Source of the DNA: Cytidiella melzeri
Taxonomy: Eukaryota > Basidiomycota > Agaricomycetes > Polyporales > Irpicaceae
Length of the DNA stretch: 20,160 nucleotides
Direction: 5' to 3'
Assembly: GCA_022592445.1 (NCBI GenBank)
Contig: JABYQR010000558.1
Span: 1 to 20,160 of the forward strand
Shown here: positions 1 to 7,991 of the stretch, piece after piece
Layout: every line of letters begins with the position of its first letter
Numbering within the stretch: the stretch's first letter is position 1
Position numbers and translations under genes: made by a program
Notes under the pieces: generated by a model
The model's input: only the letters and a program-made list of their open reading frames with translations
Told to the model about the DNA's origin: nothing
The model's database searches: none

Positions 1-405
1 CCACTCGCCATTTGCCCAATCTATCTCCGGATTGTGGTGGCGTAAGAAGGTCATCCCGATAATCATTTGTTTACTACCGAGGTCAGTGACGAGCATGTGT
101 TGTCTTGCTCTGTGCGAACCTATTTCTAGGTATGCACGTACTGAGTGAGTGATTTGACCATCTTTATTGGGAGTACCGTCGACGTTGATGACGTTAAACG
201 GTGATGCCAGTTGATTTGTTACCAGATTGTTACTTTCAACCACTGACTTACTGATGAACATGGTTGTGGCTCCTGAATCTACCAGAGCTTTGACCTGCAC
301 TTTCTTTCCATATGCCCAAATTGTAACCGGTAGAAAAAATGAATTCTTTGAATGCGCTACATTTTTGACAGTATCTACGGTACAAAGATCGAGGGTATCA
401 GGGCC
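1..405 (-). CDS. Element 1 retropepsin (start of pol, partial)
   Basis: This is an aspartic protease domain that would cut the Gag-Pol polyprotein. In the frame of the upstream gag, the stretch after the TGA at 406-408 stays open to base 1. It contains the active-site motif LVDSGATTMF and later the segment IIGMTFLRHHNPEIDW, the flap-distal pattern of Ty3-type retropepsins (compare ILGLPWLRKANPKINW in element 2). No methionine start follows the TGA closely, so the domain would need readthrough, or the TGA is a mutation. RT and integrase would follow to the left of the window. Family identity is strong; function of this copy is doubtful. Confidence 0.82.
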
Positions 406-1893
406 TCAGCGTTCATGTTTGCAGGGAGTCACATGACGCTTCGGAAAAAATCCTTGCCCTTGGTCGGCTTTCCCTTTACCCTTGTCAGGGGACGGGTGAG
501 GGGTCGAAGGTTCATCATCTTCGGTTGGAACCTCCTCAATATGAGCCGCCAACTCTAGGCGCGCAGTATTTACGTTTTTCGTCTTAGACAACAAGGCTTT
601 AGGGGTATCTGCCTCGCTGTCCATCCCTGAGTCCTCGGCATCTGCTGCCCGAATCTTCTTTGGCGCCGAAGACTTTCCGTCCTTCTTCACTTCCTTCTTC
701 TTGTCATTGGGCTTCTTCTTGAGGCCGTTGAGGTTGCACTCATCCGTGTTATGTCCTTTCAACTTATGGATGTGGCAGAACGTTTCCGACTTTTCAGTCG
801 AGTTCACCTCCTTGCCCTTGCCCTTGTTCCACTTCTCGTTCTTCTTTTTCTTTTTGTCCGCAGCGTCCACCTCCATAGGAGTGGACGTATCCTTTTCCTT
901 CGCAAAGATCTGGCCCTGCGCTTTTTCCGGATAGACCTTCTTGTGAATGTCAAGCAAGAGGTCGAGGACTTGAGGCCAAGTTGTTGGAATTTGATTTTCA
1001 TCTTTTCCAATCATAACGAGCCTCATGTCCTTCTCGATGACGTGCTTGAGGTTGTGAATAAGCAAGTCGTCCTCGTATCCAGAAAGCCTGCCAAGCGTAC
1101 GGAAACGTTCCGCATACTTGACGAAGTTCTTGTGCGCCAGATCTGTATTGTTGAACAAGGCATTGAGCTCCTTTCAAGCGCCTTCCTTGTCGTCCCGTTG
1201 CCCGTATTGTACCTTGAGCTCATTTTCGAACTCTTCCCACGTTCCAATTGACTGACCCTTTGTGAGCTTCTTGATCCACGGCTCCATGTATTGAGCCGCC
1301 GCGCCTGAGAGCCGGTTCATCGTGACGGCAATACGTTGCCTGTCTGTAGCAACGTTCTCGTGGACAAGCCACAGAGAGATCTTGTTCAACCACTCGTTGA
1401 ACTTGACCTTGCCATCTGTACCGTTGAACTCCGGGGGTTCGCCAATCTTAGGCTGGCGCGAGGATCCTCCTTGTCCTTGCAACAAGGGAAGCTGGTTGAT
1501 CTGGTTGACCACATTAGTGATCGTCGTTTTGACCATATCTAGGTCAGTGTCCATCCGCTGGACTTGCGTGTCAGCAGCGGACTGCAAATATAGGTCTTGA
1601 GCGACCTTATCCACATATTCCTGGAGGTTATCCTCCAGGAGTGACAGCTGGTTGTTCCAGATAAGAACCATCTGATTCATCATGTTGTGAACGATGGTAG
1701 TCGTTGCTTCTCCCTCAACTGTGCAAGTGAAAGCCCTTTGGGCCATGTTGAGGTTATGGAAGATATGCTGCTCAAAGTTCTCAACTGAAGGGTTGTAGAC
1801 AATCAGCGTGATTTTGCCGAAAGAAACAGAGTGGGTGAGGTTGGTGTTAGCACCGGGGGCAGCGCTGGATCCAGCGTTGGATTGAGTGGCCAT
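406..1893 (-). pseudogene. Element 1 Gag, with an internal TGA
   Basis: Structural capsid/nucleocapsid protein of element 1. The ATG at 1893-1891 opens 239 codons (MATQSNAGSS...) to a TGA at 1174-1176. The same frame then continues as KELNALFNNTDLAHK for about 255 more codons to a second TGA at 406-408. The first half has a coiled N-terminal part and a Retrotrans_gag-like capsid segment (PPEFNGTDGKVKFNEWLNKI). The second half continues the capsid fold, then lysine-rich linkers. A zinc-knuckle variant C-x2-H-x4-H-x4-C (CHIHKLKGHNTDEC) has the second cysteine replaced by histidine. There is no frameshift in nearly 1.5 kb. The internal TGA probably replaced TGG or CGA by one transition, so the copy is probably dead unless the stop is read through. 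Confidence 0.82.
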
Positions 1894-1906
1894 TGCTTCT
1901 AATTTC

Positions 1907-1911
1907 TTAGT
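1907..1911. repeat. Target-site duplication, left (TTAGT)
   Basis: Five bases directly left of the LTR start at 1912. They are repeated exactly at 9616-9620 after the right LTR. Five-base duplications are usual for Ty3/gypsy integrases, and this pair fixes the outer limits of element 2. Confidence 0.92.
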
Positions 1912-2108
1912 TGTCGCGGAGCGACTGCTGCTATACTGCTAAACCCTAAACAAGGGCAGAGAAGAAGGGGAGTGGAAGTGGAAGTGGATCTCCAACGACG
2001 ACAACGAGGTCAAAGTCGATGATGAGCAGGCAAGCAGGCTCAGAGGCCGGATACTGGCAGTGCAAATGACGAAGTTAATATCAGACTAATACTAGGTTAC
2101 ATTGAGTA

Positions 2109-2114
2109 ACTCAC
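2109..2114 (-). promoter_or_regulatory. Candidate splice donor in R/U5 (CAG|GTGAGT)
   Basis: On the minus strand a consensus donor CAG|GTGAGT lies about 31 nt after the predicted RNA start at 2145. The 5' LTR has the same site at 9112-9117. Use of this donor would give a spliced RNA lacking U5 and the primer site. It is a sequence match only. Confidence 0.3.
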
Positions 2115-2135
2115 CTGGCAGTGCAAATGATGAAG

Positions 2136-2145
2136 AGGTCAAGAT
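2136..2145 (-). promoter_or_regulatory. Predicted RNA 5' end complementary to the primer site
   Basis: The minus strand reads ATCTTGACCT here, beginning 34 nt downstream of the 5' edge of the TATA box at 2179. It is the exact 10-nt complement of AGGTCAAGAT in the primer site at 8905-8914. The copy in the 5' LTR is at 9139-9148. This matches the Tf1 design in which the 5' end of the RNA primes its own reverse transcription. Confidence 0.6.
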
Positions 2146-2171
2146 GCAGAACCAGGGAGGGTAAGGGGTAC

Positions 2172-2179
2172 TATATATA
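2172..2179 (-). promoter_or_regulatory. TATA box, element 2 3' LTR
   Basis: TATATATA in the LTR, downstream (in minus-strand sense) of the AACAATAG array. The equivalent in the 5' LTR, which would drive the element, is 9175-9182. Confidence 0.65.
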
Positions 2180-2244
2180 CTGTGTCTGGGTGGTCTGTGC
2201 ACCAGTTCCCACACTAGGGACTGGAGTAACTGTGGGGCTGGAGT

Positions 2245-2405
2245 AACAATAGAACAATAAGGGACCAGGGTACGTAGAACAATAGAGCTAGAACAATAGA
2301 ACAATAGAACAATAGAATAGGAACAATAGAACAATAGAAACTGGGGAATTTCTGGGGAATCCCTGGGGAATCCCTATCAATGGAAGTTGAACAATAGAAC
2401 AATAG
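2245..2405 (-). repeat. AACAATAG 8-bp repeat array in U3 (left LTR)
   Basis: Many direct copies of AACAATAG, some perfectly tandem at 8-bp spacing, in two blocks (about 2245-2338 and 2390-2405). A GGGGAATCCCT-type short repeat separates them. The array sits about 70-230 bp upstream of the TATA box. AACAAT resembles an HMG-box binding core, so it may act as an enhancer. The same 8-mer recurs in the unrelated LTRs of elements 3 and 4. Confidence 0.7.
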
Positions 2406-2611
2406 CCTAGGTTGATCTGGAACCGCTCCAGATTGAGTCTAGGGTTTGGGTCTGGACTATTGATAAATAAGGCAGGATGTCACGTGACCCGGGTTAGGGT
2501 TAGGTCCGGTAACACTCCTAGCCGGAAAATAAGCGCTCTAGATAGGCGCCTAAGGCTGTAAACTTGTGACATTGTTGGAAAAATCCGGTCTCTGTTGGAC
2601 TATCCATGTCA

Positions 2612-2628
2612 TTACCCCCCTCCTAAAA
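2612..2628 (-). other. Polypurine tract of element 2
   Basis: On the minus strand TTTTAGGAGGGGGGTAA directly precedes the 3' LTR, whose first bases are TGACATGG. Purine runs at this point prime plus-strand DNA synthesis. The same tract, with the same TAA spacer, precedes the LTR of element 3 at 18150-18166, which supports the boundary call. Confidence 0.85.
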
Positions 2629-2629
2629 T

Positions 2630-4768
2630 TCATCGTCTCGATGAACTAAGACCAGGGACTCTACCATCTGCCCACTCGAGGTCAGATGCAATAGCTTCTG
2701 TGATGTTCTCCAACGGTTTCCAAGGAATGGAGTCGAAGAGTGCTTTGGGCAATTTCTGAGGTGCATTGGTATGTCTGGCGTGGAACTCTGCAATGCTCTC
2801 TTTCGCATTGGTCAGATTTACTGCAGGTTCCCACGTTACATTGCCTTCTCCATAGCCTTTCCATTTGACTAGGTACTGCATCTGCTTCCGATAGATCCGA
2901 CTGTCTAGGATCTTCTCAACTTCATAGACTTGTTGATCATCTACTATGATCGGTGCTGGTGGTTCTGGTATGAGGCCGTTTACTTCGTTTCCTCTGTACG
3001 GAGATAGCCGTTCAACATTAATGTTGTCATGAATACGACATCCGGATTTGAGTTTGATCCGATACATATGTTCACCGGTTTTCTGAAGAACTGTGAATGG
3101 ACCAAGCTGTCTAGGCCCTAGCTTGTCAGACTGCTGATGTACTTTGACGTTCTTGGAAGACAACCACACGAGGTCCCCTTCCTTGAAGACTGGAGCAGCT
3201 CTGCGGGTGTATCTGGAAGCTTTGGCCATCTTTTCCTTAGATAGACGTGAGGCAGCTTCGGCTTCTGTCTGAACCTGTCTGAGCTTTTCTAGACGTGCAT
3301 CTAGATTCGGCATTTGGCTGTGACGTCCGACTGGTATGGTAAAATCTGGTAGGTACCCGTACATGACTTCAAACGGAGAGTGTTGTGTAGATGAGTTGAC
3401 ACGAGAGTTGATGGCGAATTCAGCCACTGGGATGTATTCTGCCCAATCATCTTGTCGTTGATCAACAAATAGTCGTAGAATCTTTTCTACTTCTTGGTTG
3501 ACTCTTTCCGTTTGACCATTAGCCTGAGGATGATAGGCTGTAGTCATAGCGCCAGTGATGCCTAGTCGTTTATACAACACTTGCATTACTCGGGCCGCAA
3601 ACTGAGGTCCTCTATCAGATATGAACTGTCGGGGAATACCATGGAGCCTAAAGACTTCTTTGATGTGGAGGTCGGCTATGCCGTCAGCTGTAACAGTAGA
3701 CTGGGTTGGGATAACATGTGTTTGCTTGCTGTACAAGTCTGTGTACACAGCAATCATGTCAAAACCGTTACTACGTGGGAGTGGCCCGACTAAGTCTACA
3801 CCAACCACCTGCCAAGGTCCGTCTGTTACTTCGATGGGCTGTATTGGGGCAACCGGGTGCTGTGCCGGTTTGGTTTGCTGACATTTGTCACATCCGAGGA
3901 CATATTGTTCTACAAATGATGCCATGCGAGGCCACCAATAGTGTCGTGTAACCAGTTCTAGGGTTGCATGTTTGCCGGGATGTCCTGCCGGTAACGCATC
4001 ATGGCATCGTCGTACAATCTCCCTGCGGACTTCCCGATCCTTTGGAATGTACAGCTTCCCTTTGTAGTAGACCAGTCCATTGTCTTCTTCCCACTCCAGT
4101 CCACCGTCAGTCAACTTTCGGGGTCCATCCTTCCTAAGTTTGGCTAGTCCCTGGACTACCTCTGCTTCTCGAATACTGATGTCCTTAATTCGTGACTCTA
4201 GCGGATCTGACTCCGGAGTACTTGAGGCGGCTATTGTCTGGAAGTATTCAGGTTTCAGAACAACTTGTTCCTTGTTGTCTGATGCATCTAGAACTTCCAA
4301 GGTTCTGACTCGGGATAATGGGTCCCCTTGAGTAAGGGTCTTTCCGGGTTTGTGTGTTAACACAAAGTCAAACCGGCTAAGGTACAAAGACCACCGAGCT
4401 TGTCGTCTAGACAGGTCCTGGGCGGTTTGCCAGTACTGCAGATTCTGATGATCTGTGATGATTTCGAATGGCGCGGGTAATCCTTCCAGATAGTGACGCC
4501 AGTCTTCGAGAGCTCTGATGATAGCGAGCATTTCTCGATCATAGATCTCGTAGTTCCGTTCCGCTTCGGCCATAGATGAGACCGAAACGCTACTGGGTGC
4601 CATTGTCCATCCTCTAGTTTCTGCAATAGAACCCTCCAGTTGCAAAGCCAGACGCATCAACTTCAATACGTGTGGGCGATCGGGTTCCCATGTGACTAGA
4701 ATTGGTTCCTGAGTGAACGCATCTTTGAGCATCTGAAAGGCGTTCTGCTGTGCTTCTCCCCATTCCAA
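2630..4768 (-). CDS. Element 2 Pol C-terminal part: RNase H end, integrase, chromodomain
   Basis: This 712-residue reading inserts element cDNA into chromosomes. The first 65 residues are partly out of the true RNase H frame; from SMAEAERNYEIYDREML (about residue 65) it is consistent. RNase H continues with TDHQNLQYW (105-113). An HHCC zinc-binding domain follows (about 256-296, C293 and C296). The integrase core has D325 (VGVDLVGPL), D385 (ISDRGPQF) and E421 (NGQTERVNQ), giving the canonical D-D(35)-E. A GPF module (about 550-591) carries LGPRQLGPFTV. A chromodomain (about 615-660) has YLVKWKGY and TWEPAVNL. No frame break occurs from residue 65 to the stop at 2630-2632. All catalytic residues are present, so this part could be functional if joined to an intact RT. 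Confidence 0.94.
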   Translation of the reverse strand: MEWGEAQQNAFQMLKDAFTQEPILVTWEPDRPHVLKLMRLALQLEGSIAETRGWTMAPSSVSVSSMAEAERNYEIYDREMLAIIRALEDWRHYLEGLPAPFEIITDHQNLQYWQTAQDLSRRQARWSLYLSRFDFVLTHKPGKTLTQGDPLSRVRTLEVLDASDNKEQVVLKPEYFQTIAASSTPESDPLESRIKDISIREAEVVQGLAKLRKDGPRKLTDGGLEWEEDNGLVYYKGKLYIPKDREVRREIVRRCHDALPAGHPGKHATLELVTRHYWWPRMASFVEQYVLGCDKCQQTKPAQHPVAPIQPIEVTDGPWQVVGVDLVGPLPRSNGFDMIAVYTDLYSKQTHVIPTQSTVTADGIADLHIKEVFRLHGIPRQFISDRGPQFAARVMQVLYKRLGITGAMTTAYHPQANGQTERVNQEVEKILRLFVDQRQDDWAEYIPVAEFAINSRVNSSTQHSPFEVMYGYLPDFTIPVGRHSQMPNLDARLEKLRQVQTEAEAASRLSKEKMAKASRYTRRAAPVFKEGDLVWLSSKNVKVHQQSDKLGPRQLGPFTVLQKTGEHMYRIKLKSGCRIHDNINVERLSPYRGNEVNGLIPEPPAPIIVDDQQVYEVEKILDSRIYRKQMQYLVKWKGYGEGNVTWEPAVNLTNAKESIAEFHARHTNAPQKLPKALFDSIPWKPLENITEAIASDLEWADGRVPGLSSSRR

Positions 4769-4836
4769 GGTTGGTCTTTCTTGGTGAGATCATGTAGGGG
4801 ACGGGTATGCCGTGCAAAGTCCTTGATGAAACGTGG
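4570..4836 (-). pseudogene. RT-RNase H junction broken by five frame changes
   Basis: Between the end of RT and the RNase H segment the coding frame moves through all three frames. The breaks fall near 4834, 4764, 4675, 4633 and 4577. Each is repaired by adding one base, and three lie in runs of identical bases (GG-AA-TGG, CCC, GGG). The RNase H motif VDASGFATGG, which carries the first catalytic aspartate, reads only in the RT frame, QKLEDGQWHPVAFRS only in the next frame, and SMAEAERNYEIY in the third. As written, no continuous RNase H could be made. Either this copy is dead or the sequence contains base-dropping errors here. Confidence 0.82.
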
Positions 4837-5675
4837 TAGAAGTTGGCAAATCCAATGAAGCCGCGTACATCACGGAGGTTCTGTGGTACCGGCCAGTTGG
4901 TGATAGCTTCTATTTTACCCGAGTCCATACGGATCTTTCCGTTACCAATGATTAGACCTAAGTACTCGACTTGTGACTGTTCAAATTCGCATTTCTCGGG
5001 GCGAAGGTACAGGTCATTGGCTTCAAGTCTTGCTAGTACTTCATGGACAAGTTTACGATGTTCCGTGATGTCTGAGCTGAAGATGAGGATGTCATCCAGG
5101 TACACAGAGACCTTTCCTTCCGCAATGAGATCAGCAAAGATGGAGTTCATCATTGCTTGAAACGTGGCTGGAGAATTGGTCATGCCAAACAACATCACCT
5201 TAGGCTCGAACAGCCCTCGGTTTGTCACAAATGCACCCTTCCATTCGTCATTTTCTTTGATCCGAATGTTATGGTAACCCCATCGTACGTCAAACTTAGT
5301 GAAGATTTTGGCTTGACGAAGTCGATTGGTAATGTCTGATACCAAGGGGAGTGGGTAGCGGTTTTTGATCGTGATGTCATTCAACCGTCGATAATCCTGA
5401 ACAAGCCGAAGCTTGCCATCCTTCTTCTTGACGAAGAATACCGGTGAGGCCATGGGCGACTTGGATGGGACAATATATCCTTTCGCTAGGTTTTCCTCAA
5501 TAAACTTGTCTAACTCCGCTTGTTCATTCGGAGACATGGGGTAGACCTTGGATCTGAACATCTTCGGGTTCTCTGTTAGATCAATCGTGTGATCCCAGGG
5601 TTGGTGCTCTGGGAGGCGCTGTGATGCTTCTTCGGAAAAGACTTTCTGGTGTCTGCGGTATTCTTCTGGAACCAT
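4834..5675 (-). CDS. Element 2 reverse transcriptase
   Basis: Reverse transcriptase domain that copies the element RNA into DNA. The open frame covers 4614-5675, but it reads true RT only from 5675 to about 4834, with the RNase H motif VDASGFATGG following in the same frame near 4660. Visible motifs are ASPVFFVKKKDGKLR and LVQDYRRLND (about residues 76-100), FDV with the first catalytic Asp at residue 129, KGAFVTNRGLFEPKVMLFGM, and the YLDD box at 192-195 with the catalytic Asp pair. ANDLYLRPEKCEF and the connection segment GFIGFANFY follow. Upstream residues ASYTYSTDIAAKAHQSKEQQ continue in this frame before the M at 5675, so that M is not a true start but an internal residue of the polyprotein. 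Confidence 0.94.
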
Positions 5676-5742
5676 CTGTTCGAACGTCTGTTGCTCTTTG
5701 GATTGATGGGCCTTAGCCGCAATGTCTGTAGAGTACGTATAG

Positions 5743-6270
5743 CTAGCACAGGACCAAAGCTCTTCTTTGGTGTCCTGAATGATACCGGCTCTGAGCCAGG
5801 CTCGTCTCTGCTTCGATTGGCTGTGATAGACTGGAAGGGTTCAAGTCTTCTTCGGCTTCCAGTTCCATTTCTCCGGTAGCCCAATTGATCTTGGGGTTTG
5901 CTTTGCGAAGCCAGGGTAGGCCTAGAATGCAATCTTCTGGTCCGATGTCTGTGACCAAAAATGTTGCGTTTTCTTTGATAGCCCCAACTTGTAGTTCGAG
6001 CTCTGCTCTGTGTGTGATACGTCCTCCTTGATTTAGAGTCCCATCGATGTTGTGGAGTGGGATCTGTCTTTCTAAGGGGACCGTACGTACTCGGTGCCGG
6101 TTGACAAAGTCTTGACTTAGGAACAATGCGGTGGCTCCTGAGTCAATCATAGCTTTGATGCCCTTTTCTCTGAACACTCCTTTGAGCGTAATTGGAACTC
6201 GGAAATGCATGCTAAGCGGGTCTATTTCAGGCACTATGCAAGACGACAAGGTTTCGTAGTAGTTATACAT
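5743..6270 (-). CDS. Element 2 retropepsin-like protease
   Basis: Aspartic protease region of the polyprotein. The motif MIDSGATALFLS (Asp at residue 43) is the active site, and ILGLPWLRKANPKINW (about 115-130) is the conserved second half. The frame is good from the M at 6270 to about ELEAEEDLNPSSLSQPIEAET. Two closely spaced frame changes (about 5800 and 5782) then lead into the RT frame. The apparent stop at 5743-5745 lies after the first break and is probably not the real end. Upstream, the frame reads back through NYPPAQQPDSPPLALFND, so translation likely enters from Gag. Confidence 0.9.
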   Translation of the reverse strand: MYNYYETLSSCIVPEIDPLSMHFRVPITLKGVFREKGIKAMIDSGATALFLSQDFVNRHRVRTVPLERQIPLHNIDGTLNQGGRITHRAELELQVGAIKENATFLVTDIGPEDCILGLPWLRKANPKINWATGEMELEAEEDLNPSSLSQPIEAETSLAQSRYHSGHQRRALVLC

Positions 6271-7688
6271 GTCGTTAAATAAAGCTAAAGGCGGCGAATC
6301 AGGTTGCTGAGCGGGCGGGTAATTACTACAGGCGTGCTAAAAACTGTGTCCATGGGGGATCATCATTGTCCTCCACTTCTTCTATATAGGTCTTTCCAGA
6401 GGGACTCGAGGGTGCGGTTTCACCTGGAGTCCGTTCTAAAAATCCCTTTGATTTCCCAGCTGCTTGACTTGATCCGTGAGCGATGACATCTGCTTCATGA
6501 TGGCATCGTAGTCAAACGGAGTTGAAGACGAAGAGCTGGCGACGGTTGCAGCGGGCGGGGTAGGTAAGGGCCTCGCGGACGAGGACGACAGGGGGCCGAG
6601 GTGGATGGATCAAAGAGGGTACTAGCAGCCACCTTCTGTTGCCTGGGTGGGTATCCGAGGAACCGGCTTTGGCAAACTTGCGTCTGATGGTTGCCACCAC
6701 AATGTCCGCACAGTTCACGATCGTGTTTTCCATCCTTCTTTTGGTGATCCTTAGATCCACATCCGTAGCACCTTCCATTCATTGCCTTCATGAAATCAGC
6801 ACGTGTTTTCCCATTGGGCCCAACTTTGGTTGCGTCAATTTCCATAGCGTTGGAATCGCGAGATGGTTGGACAAAAGGAGCTGGGGACGAGGTGGAGACC
6901 GGGTGGATTTGAACACGTTGGGGACTGTCCGACCTTGTTCACGAGCCTTTTCCTGAGCTCGGACCCGAAGACGGTTGTCAATGTCAGTGGCCACATTTAT
7001 TAGATCGACGAGGGTGACGTGGGGCCGTGCGGTGTGAACTAATTCATCCTTGATCGTGGTGCTCAGGTGTTCATAATACCGGTCTCGGAGGTCCTGTGTC
7101 GAGTAACCTGTTCTGTCCATGATTTCCCGGAATCGGGCCGTGTACTCGGGAACTGTCTTTTTGCCTTGCCACAGCTCCCTGAGCTTGGCCTTAGCATCCA
7201 CCATTTCGTCAACTGGTTCAAATCGTGCTTTGAACGCCGCCTTGAAATCGTCCCAATCACCATTGAATGCCATTTGATGGCTGGCAATTAAATCCATGTG
7301 GGGCGTAGCCCAAACTGCTGCATCCTCGGTCATAAATGACAAGGCCGACGAATCCAAAGATGGTCTAACCGGGTCTGACCACCTTGGGCATTGTACGGCG
7401 ACAGCTTCTCATTAAACTGTGCGTACATTGAGAAGGCAGCTAGAAAGCGACGCCGTCACTACTTGCATTGCCCTTGAAACTAGCGGGTTTCTCTACAACC
7501 CTTTCCCGTGACCTGTTGTTGACCGGTTGCTGGTTTTGAACCAGCGCTGTGATGGCTTGTGTCAGCTGTTGCTGACCGAGGAGTAGCGCATGCAGAAGTT
7601 GTTCTGCTGTGGGGGGCGGAGACGGTTCTTGTGCGGGGGCTGGGGTTGCTGCCCTAGAAGCATGCTGAGACACGTTGGTGGAATCCAT
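6271..7688 (-). pseudogene. Element 2 Gag, broken by several one-base shifts
   Basis: Capsid/nucleocapsid protein. The likely start is the ATG at 7688 (MDSTNVSQHASRAATPAP), before a glutamine-rich leader (LLLGQQQLTQAITALVQNQQ). The frame moves near 7436 and 7376 into the capsid domain (ALSFMTEDAAVWATPHMDL, WDDFKAAFKARFEPVDE, a Retrotrans_gag-like fold). It moves again at 6901-6903 into the nucleocapsid, and at the G5 run 6591-6595 into a serine-rich tail ending KQMSSLTDQVKQLGNQRDF. Two zinc-knuckle-like motifs are visible: C-x2-C-x4-H with Gly for the last Cys, and C-x2-C-x3-H-x4-C one residue short. A TAG at 6436-6438 follows, but a one-base change there would carry the frame on through an acidic segment (YIEEVEDNDDPPWTQFLARL) toward protease. 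Confidence 0.82.
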
Positions 7689-7991
7689 CTGGTATTGCTC
7701 CTGTGTGAAGGTTCGATCGAAGTCTTCTTCAGGCAAGGGTGGGAGGGATTCAAGGATACAGCTTCTTGCCAATGATGAATGGGTCGATACTGGTTTGCGT
7801 ACCGACCGGGATATGCAAACCGTTGTATCGGTTTGGCAGGGCTGAGTTTCACAGGCTTCGTGTCCTTCTTCTGGGTCGTAAGACTCGTCTCTGATGGTAC
7901 GGTGATTGAAAGCGTGTGGGTAGTTCTCACAGGGGAGATGATCTCTAGACCAAACACTACTTCTGGGACTTTGAGAAGCCACACTGTATTT
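7689..7991 (-). pseudogene. Coding-like link between accessory ORF and Gag
   Basis: No start codon of its own is evident. Protein-like text runs in the frame containing VWLLKVPEVVFGLEIISPVR and, further on, RFAYPGRYANQYRPIHHWQ. It then appears to pass to the gag frame near 7745-7775, where SLPPLPEEDFDRTFTQEQYQ precedes the gag ATG. This suggests either that the upstream ORF is fused to Gag in one polyprotein, or that it ends close to it. Two more one-base changes around 7985-7996 would connect this stretch to the upstream ORF. I do not recognise a domain. Confidence 0.4.

Larger units (their letters stand above)
1912..2611 (-). repeat. Element 2 3' LTR (700 bp)
   Basis: Long terminal repeat, near-identical to 8917-9615. 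On the minus strand it starts TGACATGG and ends GCGACA, so it has TG...CA ends. U3 holds TAAGCGC (2530-2536), a CACGTG site (2481-2486) and the AACAATAG array (2245-2405). The TATA box is at 2172-2179 and the predicted RNA start is near 2145. Differences from the other copy include a C/T at about 2187 and a G/A at about 2445. Confidence 0.95.

Noticed and set aside
751..1251. Plus-strand ORF of 166 codons
   Set aside because: Antisense shadow of the lysine- and glutamate-rich gag of element 1, which produces long open Leu/Phe-rich frames.
2245..2405. Direct-repeat array as a CRISPR-like locus
   Set aside because: The 8-bp units are adjacent, without unique spacers, inside an LTR of a eukaryotic element.
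2492..2506. Telomere-like TTAGGGTTAGG in the LTR of element 2
   Set aside because: Only two units, and present in both LTR copies, so it is part of the LTR rather than an interstitial telomere.
5743..5810. Programmed frameshift between protease and RT
   Set aside because: Two close one-base changes fit better with the general one-direction pattern in this element, and no slippery site is evident.
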